DNA from: Pieris napi
Lineage: Eukaryota; Arthropoda; Insecta; Lepidoptera; Pieridae
DNA length: 64,000 nt
Direction of reading: 5' to 3'
Assembly: GCF_905475465.1 (NCBI RefSeq)
Contig: NC_062238.1
Location: 6,614,501-6,678,500, forward strand
Shown here: piece by piece, positions 25,701-37,800 of the stretch
Layout of the letters: each line of letters opens with the position of its first letter
Numbering within the stretch: position 1 is the first letter of the stretch
The notes under the pieces: model-generated
Database searches by the model: none
Told to the model about the DNA's origin: nothing
The model's input: the letters and a program-made list of their open reading frames with translations, nothing else
Translations under genes and position numbers: made by a program

Positions 25701-28700
25701 ATGGCTGTTAATAATATTTTGACGTAAGTTTGATAAATTTTTATAAAAGCTAGCTTATGAGAACATAGATTTTGGCTTACACATAATACAATCTCTCATT
25801 AATTTCATTTTTAGTGGTGAAGACCTAGTAAAAAAAGGAGTAACTAGGTTAGAGGCAAATTTACCCGAGCTTGGTTTAAAAGATGTTGTTCCAAATGGCT
25901 CTTGGTTAGAGAGTAAACAGATTCAAGCCGCTTTGGAAGAGAAAAAACATCTGATTGAAGTTGAAAGGATTGAAAAAAGGTATTATGCTTGTAGCATATA
26001 TCAAATTAATTTTACTTAAGGTATATTTTAGCCCTTTTAAATATTTTAACTTTAACTACATTCAGTGTAAACTCTATATAACACACTGCATACTTTGACA
26101 TTAGAAAGAGTTGTAGTTATATGGAAACAAGAAAATTCTGTATTAAAAATAGAAAAAGTTTATTTCAGACTAGTGTTATTAATTACGCTATTGCATATAG
26201 TCTGTTATTTTCATCTGACATCTTTTGCTACACCAATAATTATGTTGTATTTTTTTACTTATTTATTTATATCTTAGCGATATTGAGGCATCTTTGTGAT
26301 AAAGAACAGTCTGTCTACATGTGCAACAATTCCAATTTGTAAACAAAAGAACAGAGTTGTTAGAAAGTTTGGTGCATATGATGCTGACAGTGTTTAACAA
26401 TAAAATGACAAAAGAATGTATGCAGTTCCGCAGTTTTAACTAATTTCGGAAACTTAAAAAGTACTTTGCATTATTTAATTGTTGTTGTTATTGAAGGTGG
26501 GTCTAATGATATGTAGAGTGTATCATTGTATGGAAAACAAGCTAAACCAAGCCAAACCGAGGGGTTTTAAAGCTTAAGGGGTTTGTTGTTAATTCAATAG
26601 ATGTTACATGGAGTTTACACTGTATTTTCTTTCATTTATTAAATTTTAATTCAGGTGACTTATTTAACATGTAACATAAAATCATGTAATAGAAATATTT
26701 TTTTTACAGAGGGTCCTTAAGTCAAGCGGATTGGCAGGAAGATCTAAGTCTGGCTGAAGTGACCCAGAAAGTTGGAGGTTACTGGCAATTTCTTGGACAT
26801 AATGTAGGACCAATTCTATATCTTAAGCCAGAAGAAGCTCTGTTTTTAATGGAAATTGTAAGTTTAAATTTATTTCCTTTTCAGACTTCTTATATTGGTT
26901 TCTTTCACTGCTACTTTAACTATAATCCAAATTATTTGTTATGAATTAAACATAATTTAAATAATAATAATGTATTATAATATATAGTAATTTGTATAAT
27001 ATTTAGAAGAAAATTGATATAAGTAATAATATACATTCACAATAACCATTAATATTTATTAATTGAATAATTTCAGAATTGTCTCCTATTAAATTATGGT
27101 GGTGTTAAGGTTTCATTACAACAGGCTTACTCTTTGCTTCTTCGTGGAGAACTAAATTTACTAAAATATAAAGTGTATGCATCACTTAGCAGAGTTGGAT
27201 ACAAAGTGCTTAGACACAAACCATCTACAGAAGTTGTGACCCAACTGCATAAAGCAACTGAAGCAGAAAAATGTACAGTTACAGTAATGTCTGGAGATAA
27301 TAATGAAAAATCTCAGGAAACTAATACATTAAGTCAGGATTTAAGGACAAAGTGTCATGGAACTTTAGAAGTAATAGATTCTGAAACAAATGTAAAGTCT
27401 TTAAATAATAACTCTATTGACCATGATGACAAATTGGATAGTAAAATGTCTAAAACATACAAAAATGTTATTGAAACCTATCATAATAAAATTGATAAAT
27501 TGAAAAGCAGAGTGATAAAACCTCCCAGAAATGAACAACTAAATGAATTCTTCTCTAACATACCAGAATTATTGGGAAAACATGTTGTTACCCTAAAAGT
27601 ACCAGAGGCAAAATTTTTACCAGATAATATGAAATTAAAAGAAACATATACTATTAACTTACAAAATTTTAACAAAAAATACATAAAAAGGCGTAATCGA
27701 ACCTACAGCCTTGGTGATGAAGTTAACAATAGCCATGTAGGAAGGTTACAATCGGATTCAAATAATTTCAGGGATAACATAAATACTAATCAAGCACAAA
27801 GTAGTGTTTATACTCAAACTAGTTCTCAAGGCCAGAAAAGTACTCAAACGGAAAATAGGCCTCAAATTCCAAATCACAATAATTATGTTGAAGATAGACA
27901 TTATGAACATTCACAGTATATGCCTGTTTTCTATTCAAGGCCCCAAAATTTAAACTATATAAACTTCAACATGATTTTTGACAATACCCTAAATCAAGTA
28001 TATTTTCCATATCAGTGTTATGGACCTCGGGTATGCCCTGGGCCAAGTTTGAATTTTTACAATTCCAGGATGTATGGAAACAGAATGCAAAATTCAACTA
28101 TACTAAGAAGCAGAGGAAATCACCTACAAAGGATTAATGATCTTGCAGGAAGACTGAAAATTCTTGTGTCGAGAGGAAATTCTAATAAAGATCATATTCG
28201 TGCCCTGAAGAATCTTCTTAAAACTTATAATTCCAGATACAAAACAAAATTGAGACTTAGCTCTGATTTTGAAATATTAACTGAAGCAAGTGTTGTTGCA
28301 CAGATTGATTTAGACCAAGATGATGATGAACCACAAAATAAAAGACAGAAAACAGATAACTCTCTTGAAGAAAATCTCCAAGCTGTTACAGAAATGGCTT
28401 TAGAACTTAAAGATTTGGAAATTAATGGGAAAGCAACTGCCAGTCATCGAAGAAGCATTTCAAAGCTTATAAAAACATTTAATGATTGTTACAATGTTGA
28501 ATATTATTTGACCCCAGGATATGAAGTTCTAAATCGAGCAGATGTTTCTTCTGTTACTAAATCTGTTATAATTGACGATGAAGAACCTGTAAATAAATTA
28601 GAAAAACCAAAGAAAAGCAAGAAATTCAGGAATCCCTACAATATCCTTAAGAGGTTATCTGAAAATCAAGGTGCAAGTTCATCAAAAAGCAATTTTCCGT

Positions 28701-29784
28701 CAATACTTGTAAAAAACACTGAGCCTAAAAAATGTAGTAAAATTGAAAGCTGGATTCCTCGTGATAATAATTTTGTACGAATTGAGATACCTAGTGAAAT
28801 TAGTGACCCCTTGTTTGATTCAAGAAAAACGCAAATGCTCTATGAATTTATAAAATTTAAACCCAACTTTGTAAATTGGGGTGAAGCAAAGATAGCATTT
28901 CTAGAAAGTCTTATGGAAACAATTGCAGAGTTTAGCCAACCATCAAATCTTCAAAATGACTTTGATGAAGATTGTCTACTCTCACCTGATTGCGGGAATG
29001 TCAAAGCTGTAATGGATAAATTAAGAATCATCAAAACAAATAAAGAAGCTAGTTCTGAATGCCGGCTACATATAGATTTTGATGTTTATAATAGAAATGT
29101 AGAGAATTATAAAAAAAAGAATCCTCCCAAACCACATTTCAGAGTTATATGCCTTGAGTAAGTATTTTTTATATACATTGACCATTGATTAAAAGTGATC
29201 AGGTTACATTATCTTAAAGTTACATGTTACAGTATTTTATGTTTAAAATCAATAATATATTCTACTAGAGACCGGGCAAACGTCGTTTTGCCATATCATT
29301 TATAATAAAAAAATAGGGGTGATCAACCCCGGGGTGAAAGTTAGGGGTTGTATGTGTTTTTGTATGTTGTATCATAAAAAAATAGAAATTAAAAAATTTG
29401 TCTAAAAAATAAATAAAAAAATCTAGGGGTGGACTACCCCTAACATTTAGGGGGATGAAAAATAAATGTTGGCCGATTCTCATAGATACCGGATAAGCAC
29501 AAAAAATTTCATCAAAATCGGTCAAGCCGTTTCGGAGGAGTATGGCAACGAAAACTGTGACACGAGAATTTTATATATTAGATGTAATAGGTATATTTAG
29601 TTTCATGCATTATTTTTACAGCGAATCTCTTGAAATACCATCAGCATCAGAAATCGAAGCTCTCCAATCTCAATATGAAGACAACATACCTATAGTCTTT
29701 GCTTTAGTCAGTAGCAGCTCCATCTCTTACTTACAAGTAAAATCAACCGAGACACCAATTTTTGAGCCTTCTAGTAATCAGTAA
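25701..29784 (+). CDS. Tsen54: tRNA-splicing endonuclease subunit Sen54
   Basis: Structural subunit of the nuclear tRNA-splicing endonuclease (with Sen2, Sen34 and Sen15), which excises tRNA introns. Five coding exons join in phase with GT-AG junctions: 25701-25723, 25815-25979, 26710-26857, 27077-29157 and 29622-29784, giving 859 residues. Residues about 40-135 match the Sen54 N-terminal domain: SQADWQEDLSLAEV, WQFLGHNVGPILYLKPEEAL, then the SLQQAYSLLLRG helix. The C-terminal 130 residues hold the endonuclease-fold half, ending PIVFALVSSSS... . The middle (about residues 150-740) is hydrophilic, low-complexity and much longer than in vertebrate Sen54 (about 530 residues in total). It contains a duplicated segment of about 65 residues (464-532 and 548-617). 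Intron 4 is mostly a repeat insertion. A poly(A) signal AATAAA is at 30598-30603. Identification is strong; the exact extent of the middle rests on one long open exon. Confidence 0.93.
28130..28590 (+). repeat. Internal protein duplication in Tsen54
   Basis: The translated segments at 28130-28332 and 28380-28590 align with each other. Both contain a leucine-rich helix, then (L/I)(L/I)KT(Y/F)N..Y, then (F/Y)E(I/V)L..A.V, and both end in an acidic DDEP/DEEP. The DNA itself is diverged, so the duplication is old. Its function is unknown. It lies outside the conserved N- and C-terminal Sen54 domains. Confidence 0.65.
29266..29583 (+). repeat. Insect RTE/SINE-like 3' repeat in Tsen54 intron 4
   Basis: The block starts ACTAGAGACCGGGCAAACG, carries the landmarks GGGGGATGAAAAATAAATG and GGTCAAGCCGTTTCGGAGG, and ends CACGAGAATTTTATATATTAG. 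The same landmarks occur in order at 62280-62620, and the beginning alone at about 43832-43855. This arrangement is a very common insect interspersed repeat; I believe it is a truncated RTE-type or SINE-like retroposon but cannot prove the class. It makes up most of the 464-bp intron. Confidence 0.6.
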
Positions 29785-30603
29785 GTGCATCCCGAAATCG
29801 CAATCAGCTGGTCTGAATATTAGATATAACAAGGGTAACATTTGGAAGTTTATTTCATTACTAAAGCTGAAGAACTCTAGTTAATGCAATCACTAGAAAG
29901 ATAAGTTGATAAATAACTGTTTTAATGTTATGTTAAAGTGTATTTTAAGTAATGTTTGTTGTGTTTATTCATATACAACATGATCCTCAGGTAACTAGAA
30001 TATTTTGTCCTTATTACTCTAGTCATTAGTAATATGGACAACAAATTTATCTTTTAAATCGTCCCAACTTTACTAAATATTATCCCTCGTATTTATAAAA
30101 ACCAAATCAATTTCCCGGCATGCGTTCGTGGTCGCACCACGTGATTAAATAAAATATAATATTAATAATTAATTTCTCTTACATGGATTTAGATTTACGT
30201 TTGCGTGTTTTTTTTCACACACATGAAGTCACAGATATAAAGACAAATATTAAACCTTTACATTATCAAATGAACTGAAAATATAACATTTTTATAATTA
30301 CCGTACCAACTCTATGTATTCTGTGGTTTTAACTAAACCCCTCATTAGTCGGAAGTCATTATTTTGTTTGTGTCTATGTTATATAGACGAATTAGCATTT
30401 TACTTAACGCTGTGTAAGACTGGTTGTGATGAATTGGTTTTTATGAAGGACTTAGTTTACTTTGAACGAAAACAGGTGTTTTTAAACAAGCTAAGCTTTT
30501 TCATGTTCATTTATATATACCTGTTTTAAATGTTAAATAAGAACTGTTATTAATCGTAATAGATATATAATAAGGAATGAGTTATTGTTTATTCTTAAAT
30601 AAA

Positions 30604-31455
30604 GCTATTTCGTTTGGCATATTCTTTTTATTAACATACATAATTATGTTAAATTAATTTCCGTGAAATGGAATGGCACTTTTATTGTTTTGTTTTAAAC
30701 AATAAACAAGAAACTGTTGGCTCCACTGATGTTGAATAGTGTACCGACACGTGGCCACTGGAAATAACAGCAATCAAGTGCCTTTTAAGGGTCTTTTACG
30801 AATTTGATACCCTCTTGTATGATCCTAAGTTGTACAGGTAATAGTATTGTAGCGACACCTACAATCAACAGCTGCAAAACACTGCCACATACCAATAGGG
30901 TCCTCCCATTAGGTTGTAGGAACTGTTCACCATTCCTCCTTCACAGTATCATTGTATAAATTACCTCCCTATTCATTTGTTTGCATTGTTAAAAATAAAG
31001 TCTAATTACGCTTGACTGTCAGTAACATACAATATGTAATATACGCTGCAGGCAATTCTTCTACAGTTTTCACCGGTCTAACTTTTTTTCCTAGTACCTA
31101 AAGTGTAATTGTTTAGTTGAATGTATAAAAAACGTGATATTATCTCGTTCATTAGTTTTAGTATCTGTTTTGAGCGATACTAGTGAAACAGTGAATGTTT
31201 CGGTTGATAAACGAGCCATCTATTTCTAATTTATAATAAAATGATAAGATAAAACAGACGCAGGAATCTAACACCATTGGGGCTAGAAGACTTCAAACGT
31301 CAAAGTATTTAGGTGTATTAAATAAAAGGATTGTTAATATTAATAGTTTATTAACACTAATGTTTATCACGATCCATACAACTAAATAATTGCTAAACGT
31401 ATTCGTTTTTTTACACAACCATTTGTTCATTTACATCTAATATATATTGTGCATT
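30604..31455. other. Intergenic stretch after Tsen54
   Basis: It begins after the Tsen54 poly(A) signal. No gene was found, and the open frame just upstream (30314-30529) lies in the Tsen54 3' UTR and shows no motif. Confidence 0.4.
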
Positions 31456-31739
31456 ATATATATGTTAACGTAAAATTGTAAACACCGTTAGATTGTAATC
31501 TATCTCGCGAGATTATAAACTGTCGAAAGATTGTGAACCTCAGCTTACTGCTTACAATTTAACGTATTATTATTCGGTAGATTGTACTACACTAACTTAG
31601 TTATCATTCAAACTTCTTTGGTCAATTACAGATTAATTTTACTTTCCAACAATTTCATATAACTACCGAATAATAATACGTTAAATTGTAAGCAGTTCGT
31701 TGAGGTTCACAATCTTTCGACAGTTTATAATCTCGCGAG

Positions 31740-32884
31740 CAGGGCCGCGCCGCCCATGTGTGCGAAGTGTGCGATGCACACAGGCGCTAAGACAATAAGG
31801 GCGCCGCCACCGAAATTATTTATACTACAATATTCTTACGTACAATTGAAGTTTCATTTTACGCTTTGGGTTTTAGTTTACATTAATTACTCAGAGCTAA
31901 GCGAATCAAAAGAAAGGCCGCTGCGCCGTGATTGAGTGTGTTTATGTCTTATGATTTCAATAATATGCCGACATACCTTGATAGAATCCAAAATGAACTA
32001 ATTTTTATACTCGGTAACCAAATTCAATATTTTATTTTAAATTTATGTCTAATTAATAAATATTTTTCAATAATACTGGATTGTACTCCTGACGTTTCAC
32101 ACGAAGAGCAAATTAGTATGATAATAATATTTGTAACTTTAACATGGAAACTAGAAAGTTGGAAATAAGAGAGCATTTCCTAGCTTTCTGTCAATCATAG
32201 ATACAACTGGCGCTGGAGTAAGGTCATTTATAATAGAAAAACTAAATGACATTAATTTGGACATAAACAACTTAAGGGGACAAGGCTATGATAATGGCTC
32301 AAATATTCGCGGTAAGAATATTGCGGGATCTAAATCTCCGCGCTTTTTATGTACCGTGCGCTAGCCATAGTTTAAATTTAATAGTAAACGACGCCAATCT
32401 CATACACGACTGGATTTTTTAATATTGTGCAATTATATAAATATTTTTCGTCCTCTACTAAAAGATGGGATTTATTACAAAGATATATCATAAATCTGAC
32501 CTTAAAAACGGTTAGATATTACATCGTAAATAAAGTATGTAACAATTTAATTCGCGTTTTATTTTTCACGGCAATTGGCAAGCGGACGTTTTACCTATTT
32601 AAAAAAATAATATTTAAGTAGGGATATTAAATTAAAAAATTTTTTTCTTTCGGTAATTTAAAAAAAATAGTAAAAAATATATTGAAACTTGAAGATTCGT
32701 AAAAAATAGGCCGAAAAATATAAATAGTTCCCTCAAAGGCCTGCAACACACCCGCTGAAAATGTCTATGGGCTGCGATGACTGCCATTTTTGTCCGTCGC
32801 TCAGGCTCGTTTGCCCCCTATAAAAAAAAGGAGGCGCTTCATGGGTTTTGCACACAGGCGCTGCCGGGGGTCGGCGCGGCCCTG
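31740..32884 (+). mobile_element. hAT element, 1145 bp, inserted in the foldback MITE
   Basis: Perfect 13-bp terminal inverted repeats (CAGGGCCGCGCCG at 31740-31752 and its complement at 32872-32884) are flanked by an 8-bp duplication CTCGCGAG (31732-31739 and 32885-32892). TIRs beginning CAGGG with an 8-bp target duplication define the hAT superfamily. The duplicated octamer is itself palindromic and also occurs in the opposite arm of the host MITE at 31504-31511. The interior holds a decayed transposase. Confidence 0.9.
31950..32410 (+). pseudogene. Decayed ZMYM/TTF-type hAT transposase
   Basis: The translation is recognisable in pieces: YLDRIQNELIFILG and YFSIILDCTPDVSHEEQIS (frame of 31932-32168), then FLSIIDTTGAGVRSF and LRGQGYDNGSNIRGKN (from about 32185), then after a frame change NLRAFYVPCASHSLNLIVND (to about 32405). 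These are consecutive landmarks of TTF-zinc-finger hAT transposases related to ZMYM1-like domesticated proteins. Frameshifts, stops and large missing ends make this copy inactive; movement would have needed transposase from elsewhere. Confidence 0.8.
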
Positions 32885-32940
32885 CTCGCGAGATAGATTA
32901 CAATCTAACGGTGTTTACAATTTTACGGTGACATATATAT

Positions 32941-33923
32941 GGGATTGCTTAGGAACTTAGGGTCAAAAGGAATTGTGTAGGAACATAGTTCTAATCCCTT
33001 AGCAATTGGTACACCAAAGAGGAGTGCAATTTTCCTATACGAGTTTCGTTGATTGTAGTATCATAACAAAATTTATTACTGGGATGAACTATTTTCGAAA
33101 TTGCATTCATCAATTAATTAATGTATTTTATTTTGTTTCTATATTTCATATTAACATTGCTTTACTTTGTATTATATGTTGAATTTCAATCTTCACGTAT
33201 TAGTTACATGGTGTTGTTTGTACTAGGTGAATGATATTCAAAATTTGTAATATTCAAACAAACACCTGTATATATATATATATATACCTAGAGGCTGAAT
33301 AAAAATACTTTACGATAGGCGTGCCCCTACTCGTTGGGGTTACTGGGTCACGCTTGTAAAGTTTTTGCCTTAGTAAAGTCAAGCACTTCAAATACAATTA
33401 GTTATCTTATAAAAAACCTAGTAAATTGATACGTATTGTTGAAACTTATACTTAATTTATAGCCACCTTATTTAAGGTGAATCACAACAAATTATGGACG
33501 TCTAGGTGCTTTATATTCGTTCTACCTGATCACGTTAAACTTAGTACGAGTGTAAATTTAAAAAATCTACACTACATAATTACTACGTAAAGTTAAAATT
33601 CAGAGTTGAAACAGCTGTCAATCTCGGACAGGAGTCACAATTAGCGCTAAGTATCAGAATATCCAGAAATAAAACGTTGGTAAGTCTGACCCCTTAGGTA
33701 CGTCAACAATGTAATGAATTTTGATATTCGCGCGAAGTTCGTTTCTGACCCTGATTTCTAACCCATAGCGCATTAATCATAAACCTTTCCTACCTGAAAA
33801 TGTCATACGTAGAACATTGCTATAATAATCTTTAATTTCGATGAAAGAATATCACAAGGAATAACGTTTAATTCTCGATTAGTATTTTTTTAAGTTTGCG
33901 TATCTATTGTTATCATTTGTGGT
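32941..33923. other. Stretch after the sulfotransferase stop codon
   Basis: This is presumably the 3' UTR of the minus-strand sulfotransferase and intergenic DNA. A (TA)n run lies at about 33269-33287. Otherwise nothing was recognised. Confidence 0.4.
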
Positions 33924-34773
33924 TTACGGCCAACTAAAATTTACACCAGAAAGTTGATAAAACTTTTGATTGTGTGGCTTGTAGAACTCTTTGAGTCGGT
34001 CAATGACCGACTGGTTGATTCGTGGATGATTTCTTCCCTTAGTTTTGCCCAAACAGTGTGGAATCGGCTTCGTTTCAGATTTTAGAAGACAAGGAAAGCC
34101 CTTCGTCGAATTAAAATAAAAGTGTTTGTCTGTTATTATACGTTTGAGCCCGAGAAAATCCTGTAAAAAGAGTGATTAATTAATACTACTCTAATGCTGC
34201 TAAGTATTTCCAAACGCTGTTGTCAAATATTCAAAAGGATCCAAAATACTTTAATTTATCTTCATAATTCGTAGTTATTTCGAAAAACGTTAATACTGTC
34301 TAATGGGATTTGCTCTTACTCTATCTTCCTTTAAATTTCTACTGTAAAAGCATTACCTTTCCACATCGTATCCCTAACTTTCGTAGTAAATGAACTAACA
34401 GAAATTTTCGTGATTCATGTGCTCTTTTTCATATGTAATGTAATAATTGCTTTAATTTGTCATTCTTTATGTCTAAGTAATTATATACCTAACTGTAGTT
34501 TTGCAGGTCTTCCGCTCGCCTTATTTAGTTAATATTTTCTTACAGTGGTTGCCTGGAAGAGATCGCTTGAAAGCGATGAGGCCGCCCGTTACCATCCTTA
34601 TTTTTTTAATTATTTTAATTGTACTCTATTTCTTGCAAAGAAATATAAATAAATAAATATTATGTTATTCCTACGTAGTATAACGCCCTTTTCGACAGTT
34701 TGTCCACTTAGATCTAATGATTATAATAAACACTCCATACACGGAGACAGAGTTTCAAGGGCAAGATTTATTA

Positions 34774-34815
<42 letters not shown>

Positions 34816-37800
34816 TACACTAATTGTTTCCTCTTGATAGAAGCCGTGTAGGAAATAACTGAGGCCGGAACAGGATTACCTGTCAAATTATTAACAATTG
34901 AGAAAACGTCACAATTACCTGGACCCTCACCATTTCAGCAGCCGGATCAGCGACCAGTCTCTCCCCATTAACAAGTAGAAGCCTAGACTTGGGGAAGCGC
35001 CTGAGCCACCGGCGATAAGGCCGCGCGTATATGCCCAATCTCACTGGCGGCCATGATGCATCAACGGAATATGTTCCACCCCATTGAATAGAACTATTTA
35101 GTAAGGCAAACTCTTCGAATGGTGGCAGACCTGGTCGTTTGCTGAAAACACTGTATGTTTGCGCATTCTCGACTCTGAATTTTACCGTACTGTTATATAT
35201 TTAAAACCTTAGAGACAACCCTATGTCAGCCTCTATTTTAGCAAGCTTGCATTCTCCTATTCAACTGCCATGAGCATTATCTTTCAGCTTAAAGTCAGTC
35301 CCATTTTACGATTCAAACCGAGCAGTTGCCTTTCTAAATCTGTATTTCTAAATAAATCCTTTGTGTAAAATAAAATCTCTTTTTTAAAACTCTAAATCCG
35401 GGACGTCGTATAACATTGGTGGCAGCTCAAGGGATTTTTAAAAAATCCTCGGTACGCCTCAGTTTGGCAGTCGCGACTAACGAGTGATTACAAAAGTGAA
35501 TATTTCTGTGAATAACTAGATTTTCCTATTCGCTGTGAATTCTAAAATTGTTTTGTGAAGAAACATCCGCCGTCTCCGCCCCATACATCAAAGATGTTCA
35601 TTGGTAAAACTGCAGCATTCCTGTAAGTCTTCAAAAAAAAAAATCCTATATATTCGTATTTCAGTGTGTTGTGTAAAAAAAAATTAGTGAAGTTCAAAGT
35701 GCTAAAAATAGAAAGGTTTTAATAAATTACAATCTCATAATTGGTTATAATACCAATTAGAAATCAGTGCATCGCCTAATCAGTTCTCAGTAACGCTAGC
35801 CGTCGTCGCGTCGTTATCAGTATTGTTTTGTCTAGGCCATATCCTACGTGAAGATGCCTAAGGAAGATGTTATTGTACGCGAGTCTAAGAATAGGCCATC
35901 TACAGACGTTGATTTAAATATATTAATTAAATTCATAAACAAATTTGATGGTAACCGAGAAAAATTAAGTGCCTTTTTAAACAATTGTAAAAATGCGGTA
36001 GAACTTGCTACTCAAAATCAACAGGACATTTTATTAAAATTTATTATAAGTCAATTAGAAGGTCGCGCAGAAACGGCTTGTTGTGTTAAAGAATTCGAGA
36101 ATTGGCACCAGCTCGAAGATTTCTTAAAATCTCAATTTGGGGATAAAAAACACTATGCTGCGCTGCTTTCTGATTTACAGGAATGTCGTCAATTAGGCAA
36201 CGAAACGGTCAACCAGTTTGCATTACGAATAGAGTCTTGCTTGTCAAAATTATTATGCGAAATTAATATAACTATCCCTACTAAGAAAAAAGACGAACTG
36301 GCAGGCCGCGTCGCAGCTATGAAAGACTTAGCGTTACACACGTTTGTAGTCGGCCTAAATCCAAGATTGTCTACAGTAGTTCGATGCCGTGACCCTGAAT
36401 CTTTGAACGACGCCATTAATTTCGCTACTTCGGAGGAAAAGATTATCAATGCTTTGACACGACGAAATACTAATTACTCGCAAACTCCAAATACTCAGAA
36501 TCAGGCACGATTCCGCCCATCTCACTCATCATATCCACAAAATCGATCAGCCTTACAACATGGCACTAATAATAATACAACATCTGCCGCGTTTAGGCCC
36601 TCTAATCCTATAGTGTGCCGATATTGCAAGGCCCCAGGGCATACTATTGAAGGTTGTCGCAAACGAGAATACAATAATAGGAAATTTGGAAACAATCAAA
36701 ATTCAAACTACCGCACAAACCCTACTACTTCCTTTCAAAATCGGAACCAACCGATTCATGCAATAGCTTCTTATGAAGATTATGGTGTCGATGAGACAGA
36801 TAATCCTTTAAACGAATAAAGGACTCCCGACGGTGTCTCCCGAGTCCGAAATTTCAACGTCCTCTATTGCTATATCCAAATGACACCGCAAATTCTATAT
36901 CCTATTACAATTCCAGGGTCACACAACAGGGTAACCAGCCCCAAAATGAAGGCCACCCTCTACGTAGAATAAATTCTATTTCCAATTACAATTCCAAGGT
37001 CACACAACAGGGTAACCAGCCCCAAAATGAAGACCATATTCCTATTTCTAAATCCAAGGTCACACATCAGGGTAACCAGCCCCAAAACGAAGACCATATT
37101 CTCATTTCTAAATCCAAGGTCACACAACAGGGTAACCAGCCCCAAAACGAAGACCATATTCTCATTTCTAAATCCAAGGTCACACAGCAGGGTAACCAGC
37201 CCCAAAACGAAGACCATGCTCCTATTTCTAAATCCAAGGTCACACAGCAGGGTAACCAGCCCCAAAACGAAGACCATGCTCCTATTTCAAAGTCCAAAGT
37301 TACACAGCAGGGTAGTCAAACTCATAGTGGTAGCAACGTTAATAAATCAATTACAAAATCCTCTGTACCACATAACCCTAGTTTTAATAATGGTGCAATA
37401 AATTCCCAACGAAGGACATACATGCCTGCCATATCTCCTCTTACAACATCCATGGTTGATACCTCAAACATCACACCTGAAATAAAAAACAATATATATA
37501 ACAAAATACATAACGTTACTTCAAATCCATCCGAAAAATACTTACCCTTTGTGGAAGTTCAAACCTCTGTATCTACCAAACGACTTAAGCTCCTTGTTGA
37601 CAGTGGTGCATCTATTAGCCTTATAAAGAAATCATCTATTCAAAACATGCCTGAAATAAACGAACATACTATAACATTTTCAGGAATTGGAACTGCAGAT
37701 AAACCAATGAAGTCATTTGGACGTATACCTATCGAATTCAACTCTCTGAAGTATCGATTTCATATTATTGATAACATAAATTTTCCTTACGATGGTATAA

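Larger units (their letters stand above)
31456..32940. mobile_element. Foldback (palindromic) MITE interrupted by a hAT element
   Basis: The left arm is 31456-31580 (125 nt) and the loop is 31581-31662. The right arm is 31663-31739 continued at 32893-32940 (again 125 nt once the inserted hAT and one copy of its duplication are removed). The arms match almost throughout; the clearest difference is a 4-base block (GCTT near 31550 versus ACGA). The outer ends begin ATATATATGT and include ACGTAAAATTGTAAACACCG. Uninterrupted, the element would be 332 bp with no coding capacity. The superfamily is unknown. Confidence 0.75.

Noticed and set aside
26095..26342. Two plus-strand ORFs inside Tsen54 intron 2
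   Set aside because: They are AT-rich, hydrophobic by composition, without motifs, and lie between well-supported exons.
34769..34811. CRISPR array or other prokaryotic feature
   Set aside because: The only regular repeats are microsatellites and a coding minisatellite, and the window is clearly eukaryotic with spliced genes.
35133..35150. Alternative acceptor for sulfotransferase exon 5 ten bases upstream (TACAG at 35151)
   Set aside because: It is in the correct phase modulo three only by adding three residues or more. The TTTTCAG acceptor gives SKRP directly after the conserved DYTQ region as in HS3ST3, so it is preferred.
36867..36869. TTG as start of pol
   Set aside because: The pol frame is open back to 36804 and a -1 frameshift signal lies at 36807, so pol is translated as Gag-Pol.
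36960..37401. Several overlapping ORFs on both strands, 76-124 codons, with repeated residues
   Set aside because: They are produced by the 60-bp minisatellite inside pol, whose period keeps every frame open. The pol frame alone continues into known domains.
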